Assembly (NCBI RefSeq): GCF_014203895.1
Contig: NZ_JACHJY010000001.1
Coordinates: 1,178,001-1,242,000, forward strand
Source of the DNA: Streptomyces nymphaeiformis
GTDB lineage: Bacteria > Actinomycetota > Actinomycetes > Streptomycetales > Streptomycetaceae
DNA length: 64,000 nt
Reading direction: 5' to 3'
Made by a program: the position numbers and the translations under genes. Positions 28,813-39,311 of this stretch are shown in pieces; the stretch's first letter is position 1; the number at the start of each line of letters is the position of its first letter. The notes beneath the pieces are model-generated. The model did no database searches, had not been told where the DNA came from, and worked only from the letters and a program-made list of their open reading frames with translations.

Positions 28813-29595
28813 TCAGGCCGAGGCCGGCGGATACAGGCTCCGCGGCAGCTCCGACGCGGCCGCCGCGTCGAGCAGCCACAGCGTCCGCGAGCGGCCACGG
28901 GCGCCGGCCGCCGGGGCCTGCACCTCGCCCGCGCCGGACAGCGCGATCGCCGCGGCCTTCGCCTTGTCCTCTCCGGCCGCGAGCAGCCACACCTCGTGCG
29001 CCGCCCGGATGGCCGGGAGGGTCAGCGAGATCCGGACCGGCGGCGGCTTCGGCGCGCCGTGCACCCCGACCACCGTCCGCTCGGTCTCGCGGACCGCCGG
29101 CAGCTCCGGGAAGAGCGAGGCCACGTGCGTGTCCGGGCCGACGCCCAGCATCAGCACGTCGAAGGTCGGCACCCCGCCGTGGTCGCCGGGACCCGCGGCG
29201 GCGGCCAGCTCCTCCGCGTACGCGGCCGCGGCGGCGTCGACATCGCTGCCGTACGGACCGTCCGAGGCCGGCATGGCGTGCACCCGGGCCGGGTCGAGCG
29301 GCACCCGGTCGAGCAGCGCCGCACGGGCCTGGGTGACGTTCCGCTCGGGGTCGCCCTCGGGCAGGTACCGCTCGTCGCCCCACCACAGGTCGAGGCGCGA
29401 CCAGTCGACGGCGTCCCGCGCGGGCGCCGAACCGAGCGCCGCGAGCAGGCCGTTGCCGTTGCGGCCGCCGGTCAGGACGACCGATGCGGAGCCGCGGGCG
29501 GCCTGGGCGTCCACGATCTTCGTGATCAGCCGGGCCGCGGCGGCCTCGGCCATCAGCTCCTTGTCGCGGTGGACGACCAGCTGAGGGGTGCTCAC
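28813..29595 (-). CDS. pgl: 6-phosphogluconolactonase (DevB type)
   Basis: 260 residues. It hydrolyses 6-phosphogluconolactone, the product of the G6PDH encoded two genes upstream. Signatures: VVLTGGRNGNGLLAAL, WWGDERYLPEGDPERN, and the late loop GVGPDTHVASLFPE, where this actinobacterial branch has Thr for the Gly seen in GPDGHTASLFP of others. The GTG start overlaps the opcA stop by 4 nt (GTGA). It is the last gene of the tkt-tal-zwf-opcA-pgl operon. Confidence 0.95.
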   Translation of the reverse strand: MSTPQLVVHRDKELMAEAAAARLITKIVDAQAARGSASVVLTGGRNGNGLLAALGSAPARDAVDWSRLDLWWGDERYLPEGDPERNVTQARAALLDRVPLDPARVHAMPASDGPYGSDVDAAAAAYAEELAAAAGPGDHGGVPTFDVLMLGVGPDTHVASLFPELPAVRETERTVVGVHGAPKPPPVRISLTLPAIRAAHEVWLLAAGEDKAKAAAIALSGAGEVQAPAAGARGRSRTLWLLDAAAASELPRSLYPPASA

Positions 29596-30662
29596 TTGGC
29601 CGCCGCCTTCTTGGCCGGGGCCTTCTTCGGAGCGGGCTTGGGCGCGGGAGCCTTCTCCTCGACGGTCTCCACCACGTCCTCCACCACGGTCTCCACGACC
29701 GTGTCGACGACGGTTGCGGGCGCGGTCGTCGCCGCCTCCTCGTCGAGCCGCTCCAGGCCGAACCTCAGCGCCGTCGCGTAGGTGTCGTCCGGGTCGAGCC
29801 GGCGCAGCTCCTCCGCGATGAGCTCGGCCGTGTCGCGGCGCTTGAGCGCCACCGCACGGTCCGGCTGGCCCTGTATCGACAGCGTCGCGAGCGAGCCGTC
29901 CGGCCGGTCGAGCACGATCGGGCCGGCGTTGGTCTCCATCCGTACGGAGGTGAGACCGGGGCCCCCCGACTTCGAGCGCCGCACCGGCACCTTCAGCCGG
30001 TCCGCGAGCCACATCGCGAGCAGCTCGACGCTCGGGTTGAACTCCTCGCCCTCCACCTCGGCCGAGGTGACCTCGCAGGCGACCTGGTCGAGCGCGGCGG
30101 CCAGCATCGAACGCCACGGGGTGATCCGGGTCCACGACAGGTCCGTGTCGCCCGGGGTGTACGCGTCCGCGCGCGCGGTCAGCTCCTGGATGGGCTGCTC
30201 GGCGGCGTACGTGTCGGTCACCCGGCGCTGGGCGAGCGCGCCCAGCGGGTCGTTCGCCGGGTCGGACGGCGCGTTCACCGGCCACCAGACGACGACGGGG
30301 GCGTCCGGGAGGAGCAGGGGCAGCACCACCGACTGGGCGTGGTCGACGACCTCGCCGTACAGCCGGAGCACCACCGTCTCGCCGGTGCTGGCGTCGGCGC
30401 CGAGGCGGACCTCGGCGTCGAGCCGCGCCTGCGCGCGGTCCCGCGGGGTGCGCGAGACCCGCTTGATGACGACGAGGGTCCGCGAGGGGTGCTCGCGGGA
30501 CGCCTCGTTGGCCGCCTTGAGCGCGTCGTAGGCGTTCTCCTCGTCGGTGACGATCACGAGGGTGAGCACCATGCCGACGGCCGGCGTGCCGATCGCCCGC
30601 CGCCCGAGCACCAGCGCCTTGTTGATCTTGGAGGACGTGGTGTCCGTCAGGTCGGTCTTCAT
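29592..30662 (-). CDS. opcA: Glucose-6-phosphate dehydrogenase assembly protein OpcA
   Basis: 356 residues. OpcA helps assemble or activate Zwf in cyanobacteria and actinobacteria. Visible family stretches are VGMVLTLVIVTDEENAYDALKAA, VVLPLLLPDAPVVVWWPVNAPSDP and TDTYAAEQPI. The last about 45 residues are a low-complexity tail: a VVET repeat (VVDTVVETVVEDVVETVEE), then a Pro/Lys/Ala stretch like the UvrA tail. ATG at 30662 overlaps the zwf stop (ATGA); the pgl start overlaps its own stop. So zwf-opcA-pgl are tightly coupled. Confidence 0.95.
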   Translation of the reverse strand: MKTDLTDTTSSKINKALVLGRRAIGTPAVGMVLTLVIVTDEENAYDALKAANEASREHPSRTLVVIKRVSRTPRDRAQARLDAEVRLGADASTGETVVLRLYGEVVDHAQSVVLPLLLPDAPVVVWWPVNAPSDPANDPLGALAQRRVTDTYAAEQPIQELTARADAYTPGDTDLSWTRITPWRSMLAAALDQVACEVTSAEVEGEEFNPSVELLAMWLADRLKVPVRRSKSGGPGLTSVRMETNAGPIVLDRPDGSLATLSIQGQPDRAVALKRRDTAELIAEELRRLDPDDTYATALRFGLERLDEEAATTAPATVVDTVVETVVEDVVETVEEKAPAPKPAPKKAPAKKAAAK

Positions 30663-32191
30663 GGCCGGCGCCAGCTCCTGCCGTCTCGTGCGAGCATCTC
30701 GTCCGCCTCGACCGGACCCCAGGTCCCGGACTGGTACTGCGCGGGCTTGCCGTGCGTGTCCCAGAACTGCTCGATCGGGTCGAGGATCTTCCAGGACAGC
30801 TCGACCTCCTCGACGCGCGGGAAGAGGTTCGAGTCGCCGAGCAGGACGTCGAGGATGAGCCGCTCGTACGCCTCGGGGCTGGACTCCGTGAAGGACTCGC
30901 CGTACGCGAAGTCCATCGACACGTCCCGGATCTCCATCTGGGTGCCGGGCACCTTGGAGCCGAACCGCACCGTCACGCCCTCGTCCGGCTGGACCCGGAT
31001 GACGATGGCGTTGCGGCCGAGCTCCTCGGTCGCGGTGTGGTCGAAGGGGGAGTGCGGGGCGCGCTGGAAGACGACCGCGATCTCGGTGACGCGGCGGCCC
31101 AGGCGCTTGCCGGTCCGCAGGTAGAACGGGACGCCCGCCCAGCGGCGGTTGTCGATCTCCAGCTTGACGGCCGCGTAGGTGTCGGTCTTCGACTGGGGGT
31201 CGATGCCGTCTTCCTGGAGGTAGCCGACGGCCTTCGCGCCGCCCTGCCACCCGGCCGCGTACTGGCCGCGGACCGTGGACTTGCCCAGGTCCTTGGGCAG
31301 CTTCACCGCGCCGAGGACCTTGGTCTTCTCGGCGGCCAGCGCGTCGGCGTCGAAGGAGGCGGGCTCCTCCATCGCGGTCAGCGCGAGCAGCTGCAGCAGG
31401 TGGTTCTGGATGACGTCACGGGCGGCGCCGATGCCGTCGTAGTAGCCGGCGCGGCCGCCGATGCCGATGTCCTCGGCCATGGTGATCTGCACGTGGTCGA
31501 CGTACGACCGGTTCCAGATCGGCTCGAAGAGGGTGTTGGCGAAGCGGAGCGCCAGGATGTTCTGGACGGTCTCCTTGCCGAGGTAGTGGTCGATCCGGAA
31601 GACCGCGTCGGGCGGGAAGACCTCATGGACGACCTCGTTGAGCTCCTTGGCGGAGACCAGGTCGTGGCCGAAGGGCTTCTCGATGACCGCGCGGCGCCAG
31701 GAACCGTCCTTCTGGTCGGCCAGGCCGTGCTTCTTGAGCTGCTGGACGACGAGCTCGAAGAACTTCGGCGGCACGGACAGGTAGAAGGCGAAGTTGCCTC
31801 CCGTGCCCTGCGCCTTGTCGAGCTCCTCGATCGTCGCCTTGAGCTGCTCGAAGGCCGTGTCGTCGTCGAAGTCGCCCTGGACGAACCGCATGCCCTGGAT
31901 CAGCTGCTGCCACACCTCCTCGCGGAAGGGGGTGCGCGCGTGCTGCTTGACGGCTTCGTAGACCTCCTGCGCGAAGTCCTCGTCCGCCCATTCGCGGCGG
32001 GCGAAGCCGATGAGCGAGAAGCCCGGCGGCAGCAGGCCGCGGTTGGCCAGGTCGTAGACGGCGGGCATCAGCTTCTTACGGGACAAATCGCCCGTGACGC
32101 CGAAGATCACCAGACCCGACGGCCCCGCGATGCGCGGGAGCCGTCGGTCTGCGGCGTCACGGAGCGGGTTGGCTCCGTGGACTGCGCTCAA
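30659..32191 (-). CDS. zwf: Glucose-6-phosphate 1-dehydrogenase
   Basis: 510 residues. First step of the oxidative pentose phosphate pathway, making NADPH. The dinucleotide loop VIFGVTGDLSRKKL is near residues 28-41 and the active-site signature RIDHYLGKE is near 200. The start is a rare TTG at 32191 giving (M)SAVHGANPLRDAADRRL. GGAGG lies 11 nt upstream, inside the end of tal; no ATG or GTG fits better. The gap to tal is only 5 bp, so tal, zwf, opcA and pgl are one transcription unit, reading on from tkt. Confidence 0.96.
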   Translation of the reverse strand: MSAVHGANPLRDAADRRLPRIAGPSGLVIFGVTGDLSRKKLMPAVYDLANRGLLPPGFSLIGFARREWADEDFAQEVYEAVKQHARTPFREEVWQQLIQGMRFVQGDFDDDTAFEQLKATIEELDKAQGTGGNFAFYLSVPPKFFELVVQQLKKHGLADQKDGSWRRAVIEKPFGHDLVSAKELNEVVHEVFPPDAVFRIDHYLGKETVQNILALRFANTLFEPIWNRSYVDHVQITMAEDIGIGGRAGYYDGIGAARDVIQNHLLQLLALTAMEEPASFDADALAAEKTKVLGAVKLPKDLGKSTVRGQYAAGWQGGAKAVGYLQEDGIDPQSKTDTYAAVKLEIDNRRWAGVPFYLRTGKRLGRRVTEIAVVFQRAPHSPFDHTATEELGRNAIVIRVQPDEGVTVRFGSKVPGTQMEIRDVSMDFAYGESFTESSPEAYERLILDVLLGDSNLFPRVEEVELSWKILDPIEQFWDTHGKPAQYQSGTWGPVEADEMLARDGRSWRRP

Positions 32192-32196
32192 AGTGC

Positions 32197-33315
32197 TTAC
32201 GCCTCCGAAGGTGCGAGGCGCTCGAGCTCCGCCTCGGTGGACTTGAGCAGGTCGTTCCAGGACGCCTCGAACTTGTCGACGCCCTCGTCCTCCAGGAGCT
32301 GCACGACGTCGTCGTAGCTGACGCCCAGCTTCTCGACGGCCGCCAGCTCGGCGCGGGACTGCTCGTACGTGCCGCGGATGGTGTCACCGGTGACCTCGCC
32401 GTGGTCGGCGGTGGCCTCCATGGTGGCCTCCGGCATGGTGTTCACCGTGCCGGGGGCGACCAGGTCCACGACGTACAGCGTGTCCTTGTACGCCGGGTCC
32501 TTGACGCCGGTCGAGGCCCACAGCGGACGCTGCTTGTTGGCCTGCGCCTTGTCGAGGGCGGCCCAGCGGTCCGAGGAGAAGACCTCCTCGTAGGCCTCGT
32601 AGGCCAGGCGGGCGTTGGCCAGGGCGGCCTTGCCCTTGAGCGCCTTGGCCTCGTCGGTGCCGATGCCGTCCAGGCGCTTGTCGATCTCCGTGTCCACGCG
32701 GGACACGAAGAAGGAGGCCACCGAGTGGATCTTGGAGAGGTCGAGGCCGCGCTCGCGGGCCTTCTCCAGACCCGCCAGGTAGGCGTCCATGACCGCGCGG
32801 TAGCGCTCCAGCGAGAAGATCAGCGTGACGTTGACGCTGATGCCGAGGCCGATGACCTCGGTGATCGCCGGCAGACCCGCCTTGGTGGCCGGGATCTTGA
32901 TCAGCGTGTTGGGGCGGTCCACCAGCCAGGCCAGCTGCTTGGCCTCGGCGATGGTGGCGGCCGTCTCGTGGGCGAGGCGGGGGTCGACCTCGATGGAGAC
33001 CCGGCCGTCCTGGCCGTCGGTCGCGTCGAAGACCGGGCGCAGGATGTCGGCGGCGTCACGGACGTCCGCCGTCGTGATCATGCGGATGGCCTCGTCGACG
33101 GTCACCTTGCGGGCGGCCAGGTCGGCGAGCTGCTGGTCGTAGCCGTGCCCCTCCGAGATGGCCTTCTGGAAGATGGACGGGTTCGTGGTGACCCCGACCA
33201 CGTGGCTCTGGTCGATCAGCTCGGCCAGGTTGCCGGACGTGATCCGCTGGCGCGAGAGGTCGTCCAGCCAGATCGCGACGCCTTCGTCGGAGAGGCGCTT
33301 GAGAGCGTCTGTCAT
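32197..33315 (-). CDS. tal: Transaldolase
   Basis: 372 residues, the long actinobacterial/cyanobacterial form. It moves a dihydroxyacetone unit between sugar phosphates. Motifs: [11 protein letters not shown] at the N-terminus and the Schiff-base Lys in [11 protein letters not shown]. The ATG at 33315 is preceded by GGAG about 11 nt away; the frame upstream is leader. It is 37 bp downstream of tkt. Confidence 0.97.
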   Translation of the reverse strand: MTDALKRLSDEGVAIWLDDLSRQRITSGNLAELIDQSHVVGVTTNPSIFQKAISEGHGYDQQLADLAARKVTVDEAIRMITTADVRDAADILRPVFDATDGQDGRVSIEVDPRLAHETAATIAEAKQLAWLVDRPNTLIKIPATKAGLPAITEVIGLGISVNVTLIFSLERYRAVMDAYLAGLEKARERGLDLSKIHSVASFFVSRVDTEIDKRLDGIGTDEAKALKGKAALANARLAYEAYEEVFSSDRWAALDKAQANKQRPLWASTGVKDPAYKDTLYVVDLVAPGTVNTMPEATMEATADHGEVTGDTIRGTYEQSRAELAAVEKLGVSYDDVVQLLEDEGVDKFEASWNDLLKSTEAELERLAPSEA

Positions 33316-33352
33316 GGGAGTTGCATCTCCAATTAAGTCGTACGTGTTCGCG

Positions 33353-35440
33353 TCAGCGCGCGACGGCGTCGAGAGATTCCCGCGCGGCGGCGACGATCGC
33401 CTCCGGCGTGAACCCGAACTCGCGGAACAGGACCTTCGCGTCCGCCGAGGCACCGAAGTGCTCGAGCGAGACGATCCGGCCGGCGTCACCGACGTACTTG
33501 TGCCAGGTGAGACCGATACCGGCCTCGACCGCGACACGGGCCTTGACCGACGGCGGCAGGACGGAGTCCTTGTACGCCTGGTCCTGCTCCTCGAACCACT
33601 CCACGGACGGCATCGAGACCACGCGGGTCGGGACGCCGGCGGCCTGGAGCTGCTCGCGGGCCTCGACGGCCAGGTGCACCTCGGAACCGGTACCGATCAG
33701 CACGACCTCCGGCTCGCCGCCCTCGGCCTCGAACAGCACGTAGCCGCCCTTGACCGCGTCCTCGTTCGGGGCGTACGTCGGCACGCCCTGGCGGGTGAGC
33801 GCCAGACCGTGCGGGGCGCCCTTGCCGAAGACCTTCGTGTGGCGCTGCATGATCTCGCGCCAGGCGAGGGCCGTCTCGTTGGCGTCGGCCGGCCGGACCA
33901 CGTTCAGACCCGGGATCGCGCGCAGCGAGGCGAGGTGCTCCACCGGCTGGTGCGTCGGGCCGTCCTCGCCCAGACCGATCGAGTCGTGGGTCCAGACGTA
34001 CGTCACGGGCAGGTGCATCAGGGCCGACAGGCGCACGGCGTTGCGCATGTAGTCGGAGAACACCAGGAAGGTGCCGCCGTAGACGCGGGTGTTGCCGTGC
34101 AGCGCGATGCCGTTCATCTCCGCGGCCATGGAGTGCTCGCGGATGCCGAAGTGGATCGTGCGGCCGTACTTGTCGGCCTCCGGCAGCGGGTTGCCCTCGG
34201 GCAGGAACGACGAGTTCTTGTCGATCGTCGTGTTGTTCGAGCCGGCGAGGTCGGCCGAACCGCCCCACAGCTCCGGAATGACCGCGCCGAGCGCCTGGAG
34301 GACCTGGCCGGACGCGGCACGGGTGGCGACACCCTTGCCGGCCTCGAAGACCGGGAGCTTCTCGGCCCAGCCAGCCGGCAGCTCGTTCGCCTGGATGCGG
34401 TCGAACTCGGCGGCGCGCTCCGGGTTGGCCGTACGCCACTCGGAGAGCTGCTTCTCCCACGCGGCGCGGGCCTCGCGGCCGCGGTCGCCGAGCGCGCGGG
34501 TGTGCGCGATGACCTCGTCGGTGACCTCGAAGGTCTGCTCCGGGTCGAAGCCCAGGACGCGCTTGGTGGCCGCGATCTCCTCGTCGCCGAGCGCCGAGCC
34601 GTGCGCGGCCTCGGTGTTCTGCGCGTTCGGCGCGGGCCAGGCGATGATCGAGCGCATCGCGATGAACGACGGACGCTCGGTCTCGGCCTCGGCGGCCTTG
34701 ATCGCCGCGTACAGCGCGGCCGGGTCCAGGTCGCCGTTGGCCTGCGGCTCGACGCGCTGGACGTGCCAGCCGTACGCCTCGTACCGCTTCATCGTGTCCT
34801 CGGACACGGCGGTCTCGGTGTCGCCCTCGATCGAGATGTGGTTGTCGTCCCACAGCAGGATCAGGTTGCCGAGCTTCTGGTGGCCGGCCAGCGAGGACGC
34901 CTCTGCGGAGATGCCCTCCTGCAGGCAGCCGTCACCGGCGATCACGTAGATCCGGTGGTCGAACGGAGAGGCGCCCGTGGCGGCCTCCGGGTCGAACAGA
35001 CCGCGCTCGTAGCGGGCGGCCATCGCCATGCCCACGGCGTTGGCGACGCCCTGGCCCAGCGGGCCCGTGGTCGTCTCGACGCCGGCGGTGTGGCCGTACT
35101 CCGGGTGGCCGGGGGTCTTCGAGCCCCAGGTGCGGAAGGTCTTCAGGTCGTCCAGCTCGAGACCGAAGCCACCCAGGTACAGCTGGGTGTAGAGGGTCAG
35201 GGACGAGTGGCCGGCGGAGAGGACGAACCGGTCACGTCCGACCCACTCGGGGTCGGCGGGGTCGTGCCGCATCACCTTCTGGAAGAGGGTGTACGCGGCG
35301 GGCGCCAGGCTCATCGCCGTACCGGGATGGCCGTTGCCGACCTTCTGTACGGCGTCCGCGGCCAGGACGCGGGCGGTGTCGACGGCCCGCTGGTCCAATT
35401 CGGTCCACTCGAGGTCTGTGGTGGTCGGCTTAGTGCTCAC
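33353..35440 (-). CDS. tkt: Transketolase
   Basis: 695 residues. Thiamine-diphosphate enzyme moving two-carbon units in the non-oxidative pentose phosphate pathway. The ThDP motif starts AGDGCLQEG and ends [12 protein letters not shown]; the pyrimidine-domain Glu region is [14 protein letters not shown], and [14 protein letters not shown] is the second signature. The GTG start at 35440 has GAGGAG about 13 nt upstream. It is the promoter-proximal gene of the pentose phosphate operon. Confidence 0.98.
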   Translation of the reverse strand: MSTKPTTTDLEWTELDQRAVDTARVLAADAVQKVGNGHPGTAMSLAPAAYTLFQKVMRHDPADPEWVGRDRFVLSAGHSSLTLYTQLYLGGFGLELDDLKTFRTWGSKTPGHPEYGHTAGVETTTGPLGQGVANAVGMAMAARYERGLFDPEAATGASPFDHRIYVIAGDGCLQEGISAEASSLAGHQKLGNLILLWDDNHISIEGDTETAVSEDTMKRYEAYGWHVQRVEPQANGDLDPAALYAAIKAAEAETERPSFIAMRSIIAWPAPNAQNTEAAHGSALGDEEIAATKRVLGFDPEQTFEVTDEVIAHTRALGDRGREARAAWEKQLSEWRTANPERAAEFDRIQANELPAGWAEKLPVFEAGKGVATRAASGQVLQALGAVIPELWGGSADLAGSNNTTIDKNSSFLPEGNPLPEADKYGRTIHFGIREHSMAAEMNGIALHGNTRVYGGTFLVFSDYMRNAVRLSALMHLPVTYVWTHDSIGLGEDGPTHQPVEHLASLRAIPGLNVVRPADANETALAWREIMQRHTKVFGKGAPHGLALTRQGVPTYAPNEDAVKGGYVLFEAEGGEPEVVLIGTGSEVHLAVEAREQLQAAGVPTRVVSMPSVEWFEEQDQAYKDSVLPPSVKARVAVEAGIGLTWHKYVGDAGRIVSLEHFGASADAKVLFREFGFTPEAIVAAARESLDAVAR

Positions 35441-35788
35441 CCTGGGTCAGGGCTCCTCTCCACATGTCTTGAGCCGGTGACTGAGGGTGTACCGGCGCTG
35501 TCGAGCCTACCCCCGCGGAACGCCCCTCTTTTCGTGTCCATGCCCCTCAAATGAGCGGAGAAATGAAAGGACACAGCAAGAGTGCCGGTGGTCGTGGGAG
35601 TTCGCCTCCCGAGCCGCGCCCGGAGCCGCCCGCGAACCGTGTCCACCCCTTGGGACGTACCGCACCAACACGACCCCACCCCCGCGAAGATCGGGCTCTG
35701 GGCAACGTCTACAGTGGCGTGGTACGTGCGAGCTTTACCCCGTCTTCACGCGGGTGGCTCGCTGGGAATTTCTCTGTCAGGGGTGTGC
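35441..35788. other. Divergent tkt / ctaB intergenic region
   Basis: 348 bp with no convincing gene. On the minus strand TAGGCT (complement of 35504-35509) is a good -10 for tkt. On the plus strand TACAGT (35710-35715) is a possible ctaB -10 without a clear -35. A GTGTCC...GGACAC dyad (35534-35577 area) is present but weak. An open plus-strand frame (from 35582) runs into ctaB and looks like leader, being Arg/Pro-rich. Confidence 0.5.
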
Positions 35789-36736
35789 GTGACGGCCGTC
35801 GAGTCCCGACCCTCAGGGGTCGTCTTGACTCCCAGCCCGGGGGGCCACAGGCCGTTCGGGGCCCGCGTCAAGGCATTCGTGGCGCTGACCAAGCCGCGGA
35901 TCATCGAACTGCTGCTCATCACGACCGTTCCGGTGATGTTCCTCGCCGAACAGGGTGTGCCGAACCTCTGGCTGGTGCTCGCCACCTGCTTCGGCGGCTA
36001 CCTCTCGGCGGGCGGCGCCAACGCGCTGAACATGTACATCGACCGGGACATCGACGCCCTGATGGACCGCACCTCCCAGCGCCCGCTGGTCACCGGCGTG
36101 CTCACCCCGCGCGAGGGCCTGGTCTTCGGACTCACCCTCGCCGTGGTCTCCACGCTCTGGTTCGGCCTGCTCGTCAACTGGCTGTCCGCCGCCCTCTCGC
36201 TCGGCGCGCTCCTCTTCTACGTCGTCGTCTACACGATGATCCTGAAGCGGCGCACCGCGCAGAACATCGTGTGGGGCGGCATCGCCGGCTGCCTCCCGGT
36301 GCTCATCGGCTGGTCGGCCGTGACCAACTCGATGTCGTGGGCCGCGGTCATCCTCTTCCTCGTCATCTTCTTCTGGACGCCGCCGCACTACTGGCCGCTG
36401 TCCATGAAGGTGAAGGACGACTACGCCCGCGCGGGCGTGCCGATGCTGCCGGTGCTCGCCTCCAACAAGGTCGTCGCCAAGCAGATCGTGGTCTACAGCT
36501 GGGTCATGGTCGCCGTGTCCCTGCTGCTCACGCCGCTCGGCTACACGGGCTGGTTCTACACGGCGGTGGCGCTGCTCACCGGCGGCTTCTGGCTCTGGGA
36601 GGCGCACGCGCTCCTCAACCGCGCCAAGGCCGAGGTGACGGGCGCCAAGCTCAAGGAGATGCGCCTCTTCCACTGGTCCATCACCTATGTCTCCCTGCTC
36701 TTCGTGGCGGTCGCGGTGGACCCCTTCCTCCGCTAG
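35789..36736 (+). CDS. ctaB: Heme O synthase (protoheme IX farnesyltransferase)
   Basis: 315 residues. It adds a farnesyl group to heme B to make heme O, used with heme A synthase (39304) for aa3-type cytochrome oxidase. A UbiA-type membrane protein with about nine helices. The prenyl-diphosphate Asp motifs are [15 protein letters not shown] and the second loop around [16 protein letters not shown] 35789 ([10 protein letters not shown]) has AGGGG 5 nt upstream; GTG 35783 is a close alternative. Conserved beside tkt in Streptomyces. Confidence 0.95.
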   Translation: MTAVESRPSGVVLTPSPGGHRPFGARVKAFVALTKPRIIELLLITTVPVMFLAEQGVPNLWLVLATCFGGYLSAGGANALNMYIDRDIDALMDRTSQRPLVTGVLTPREGLVFGLTLAVVSTLWFGLLVNWLSAALSLGALLFYVVVYTMILKRRTAQNIVWGGIAGCLPVLIGWSAVTNSMSWAAVILFLVIFFWTPPHYWPLSMKVKDDYARAGVPMLPVLASNKVVAKQIVVYSWVMVAVSLLLTPLGYTGWFYTAVALLTGGFWLWEAHALLNRAKAEVTGAKLKEMRLFHWSITYVSLLFVAVAVDPFLR

Positions 36737-36760
36737 TCGCTCAGATGATCAGACCGGTCC

Positions 36761-36802
36761 GACGGCCGGGTCACGTGGGATAGGCCACGTGACCCGGCCG
36801 TC
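36761..36802. terminator. ctaB terminator, 18-bp perfect stem
   Basis: Arms GACGGCCGGGTCACGTGG (36761-36778) and its complement (36785-36802) with a 6-nt loop, between ctaB and the next gene. Confidence 0.8.
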
Positions 36803-36836
36803 GCCGTTCGTTCTACCGCTCGGTAGCATCCGTGTC

Positions 36837-37157
36837 ATGGCAGAAACGAAGCAGGAAGAGCGCAGGGCGGCCAGGCTCGCCAAGGAGATCAAGGCCTTCT
36901 CCAAGGCGCACGGCGGTGCCGAGGGGCACCTCGCGCACATCGGCCAGGCGGGCACCCGGATCGTCCTGGTCGGCACGGACGGCGGCTGGGGCGACCTCGT
37001 CGCGAAGTCGTACGGGATCGCGCAGCAGGCCGCCGAGAAGGCCGGCCTGACCCTCCACGAGGAGTTCGACGGCGAGTTCGCCGCCAAGGTCGCCACCGGC
37101 CCGTACGAGTGGACCCGGATGGCCGGCATCCAGGTCGGCGGTCCCTCCAACAGCTGA
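36837..37157 (+). CDS. Small conserved actinobacterial protein
   Basis: 106 residues, function unknown. It begins with a charged helix (KQEERRAARLAKEIKAFSKAHGG), then an alpha/beta domain (GTRIVLVGTDGGWGDLVAKSYGIAQQAAEKAG, ATGPYEWTRMAGIQVGG). It is soluble, with no signal. Only 35 bp separates it from the ctaB terminator hairpin. No strong ribosome site is visible and the start region TCGGTAGCATCCGTGTC could hold a -10 (TAGCAT, 36823-36828), so a leaderless or short-leader transcript is possible. Confidence 0.75.
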   Translation: MAETKQEERRAARLAKEIKAFSKAHGGAEGHLAHIGQAGTRIVLVGTDGGWGDLVAKSYGIAQQAAEKAGLTLHEEFDGEFAAKVATGPYEWTRMAGIQVGGPSNS

Positions 37158-37227
37158 GGCAACAACCTCGCGCGGGGCTCACCCGTTAGGACGTGTGGAG
37201 ACACGCCCACACAGGGAGCCCCCCGAG

Positions 37228-38322
37228 ATGATCGACACGCCGCACCTGGTGGACCAGTACTGCCACGGGGTGCTCCGTACGGAGCTCGGCCTCGGCACCT
37301 TCGAGGCCCGCCTCGGCGCGCACCTGGGCGGGGCCGAGGCCCTGCCCGCCGCCGGCACCACCTTCTTCGACACCCAGACCGGCTTCGCCGTGCGCCGCTG
37401 GTGCCCGCCGTTCCTCGGTCTGGAACCGCACTGCCCGCCCGCCCGCTACCTCGCCCGCCGCCGGGAACTCGGCGCCGCCGAGGCCGGCCGCCGGCTCCTG
37501 CGCGCCTCCGGGATCTCCACCTACCTCGTCGACACGGGCCTCCCCGGTGACCTCACGCGCCCCGCGGAGCTCGCCGCGGCGGGTGCGGCCGAGGCCCACG
37601 AGATCGTCCGCCTCGAAGCCCTCGCCGAGCGGGTCGCCGACGCCTCGGACACCGTCGAGGCCTTCCTCGCCGACCTCGCCGAAGCCGTCCACGGGGCCGC
37701 CGCGGACGCCGTCGCGTTCGGTTCGGCGTCGGGGGTACGGGGCGGGCTCGCGGCCCTGCCCGAGCCGCCGGGCCCCGGCGAGGTGCGCGGGGCCGCCGGG
37801 CGCTGGCTCGCGGGCCGCGCGGCGGGCGGCCCGCTCACGGACCCCGTCCTGCTGCGCCATCTGCTCTGGATCGCGGTCACCGCGGGGCGCCCCCTCCAGC
37901 TGCACACGGAGGATCCGGCCGCCCTGGACGGCTTCGCCGCCGCCACCGCGGGGCTCGGCGCCGACCTGGTGGTGCTGCACCGCTACCCGTACCACCGCGC
38001 GGCCGCGCACCTGACCGGACTTCACCCGCACGTGTACGCCGACCTCGGCCCCGTCCTCGCCCACACGGGGGCCCGGGCGGCGGCCGTCCTCGCCGAGGTC
38101 CTGGAACGGGCGCCCTTCGGCAAGCTGCTGTTCTCCAGCGGCGCCCAGGGACTGCCCGAGCTCCACGTGGTCGCCGCGCACGCGTTCCGCTCGGCGCTCA
38201 CCCGGGTGCTCGGGGAGTGGGTCATGGACGGCGCCTGGTCCCGTACGGACGCGCAGCGGGTGGCGGAGATGATCGCGGCGGACAACGCGAGACGGGTCTA
38301 CCGGCTCGCGGGGAGCAGGTAG
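37228..38322 (+). CDS. Amidohydrolase family protein
   Basis: 364 residues with the layout of the amidohydrolase-2 branch of the TIM-barrel metal hydrolases. TPHLVDQYCHGVLRTE stands where the first metal motif should be, but a plain HxH is not present, so metal binding may be altered. Later motifs are PLQLHTEDP, LVVLHRYPYHRAAAH, HVYADLGPVLAHTG and LLFSSGAQGLPELHVV. Some relatives are fused to glutamine synthetase-like domains; the substrate is unknown. ATG 37228 has GGGAG 10 nt upstream. It converges on ctaA. Confidence 0.8.
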   Translation: MIDTPHLVDQYCHGVLRTELGLGTFEARLGAHLGGAEALPAAGTTFFDTQTGFAVRRWCPPFLGLEPHCPPARYLARRRELGAAEAGRRLLRASGISTYLVDTGLPGDLTRPAELAAAGAAEAHEIVRLEALAERVADASDTVEAFLADLAEAVHGAAADAVAFGSASGVRGGLAALPEPPGPGEVRGAAGRWLAGRAAGGPLTDPVLLRHLLWIAVTAGRPLQLHTEDPAALDGFAAATAGLGADLVVLHRYPYHRAAAHLTGLHPHVYADLGPVLAHTGARAAAVLAEVLERAPFGKLLFSSGAQGLPELHVVAAHAFRSALTRVLGEWVMDGAWSRTDAQRVAEMIAADNARRVYRLAGSR

Positions 38323-38344
38323 ACCCGTCAGGATCCCGGGACCG

Positions 38345-39304
38345 TCAGGCCTTCGCCAGTTCCGGGTCCGCCTGGGCCGGGATGTCCGGCACGGCGAGCG
38401 GGCGCTCGCGCATGCTCAGGGCGAGCCGCAGGACCGCGATCCACATCAGCGAGGAGCCGAGCATGTGGGCGGCGACCAGGAGCTCGGGGACGCCCGTGAA
38501 GTACTGGACGTAACCGATGCCGCCCTGCGCCACCAGCACGATCAGCAGGTCGCGGGCGCGGGCCCTCGTGTCGTCCGGGGCGTCGACCACGCGCAGGACC
38601 AGCCACATCGCGAGGGCGAGGGCGCAGACGACCCAGGCGGCGATGGCGTGGACGTGCGCGGCGTTCGTCCAGTCCCACGGCATGCGCGGGACGTCGCTGC
38701 TGTCACCGGCGTGCTTGCCGGCGCCGGTCACCGTCGTGCCGAGCACGATCAGCAGGGCGGAGACGATCGTGATCGCCCAGGACAGCTTGCGGACCGGGCG
38801 CGGCACGCGCGGGCGGGGGGCGGTGTCGCCCTCGCCGGTGCGGTGCCAGGTGATGACGGCGACCGTGAGCAGGGAGTTCGCGGCGATGAAGTGGCCGGCC
38901 ACCGTCCACGGGTTGAGGCCCATCCACACCGTGATGCCGCCGATGACGGCGTTGCTCATCACGATCCAGAACTGGGCCCAGCCGAGCCGGGTGAGCCCGC
39001 GGCGCCACGGCTTGGTGGAGCGGGCGGCGACGATCGCCCAGCCGACCGCCGCCGACAGCACGTACGTCAGCATCCGGTTGCCGAACTCGATCGCGCCGCG
39101 GTAGCCCTGCTCGGGCGTCACGATGAGGCTGTCGTCCGTGCACTTCGGCCAGGTGTCGCAGCCGAGACCGGAACCGGTCAGCCGGACCGCGCCGCCCGTG
39201 ACGATGATGAGCACGCTCATCACGACGGCTGCGAGCGCGGCGCGCCGGAGCGTCCGGGGGGACGGGGTCCAGCGCTGGGCGATGGAGGCGAGGGGGGTCT
39301 GCAC
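38345..39304 (-). CDS. ctaA: Heme A synthase (COX15/CtaA)
   Basis: 319 residues, eight membrane helices. It oxidises the C8 methyl of heme O (made by CtaB, 35789) to give heme A. The first helix is followed by the conserved GGAVRLTGSGLGCDTWPKC with the Cys pair, then EFGNRMLTYVLS; AGHFIAANSLL carries a heme-ligand His, and a second set lies in the C-terminal half (AAHVHAIAAWVV, AAHMLGSSLMW). The GTG at 39304 has no ribosome site but a -10 ends 7 nt upstream, so the mRNA may be leaderless. Confidence 0.95.
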   Translation of the reverse strand: MQTPLASIAQRWTPSPRTLRRAALAAVVMSVLIIVTGGAVRLTGSGLGCDTWPKCTDDSLIVTPEQGYRGAIEFGNRMLTYVLSAAVGWAIVAARSTKPWRRGLTRLGWAQFWIVMSNAVIGGITVWMGLNPWTVAGHFIAANSLLTVAVITWHRTGEGDTAPRPRVPRPVRKLSWAITIVSALLIVLGTTVTGAGKHAGDSSDVPRMPWDWTNAAHVHAIAAWVVCALALAMWLVLRVVDAPDDTRARARDLLIVLVAQGGIGYVQYFTGVPELLVAAHMLGSSLMWIAVLRLALSMRERPLAVPDIPAQADPELAKA

Positions 39305-39311
39305 GGGCCCT

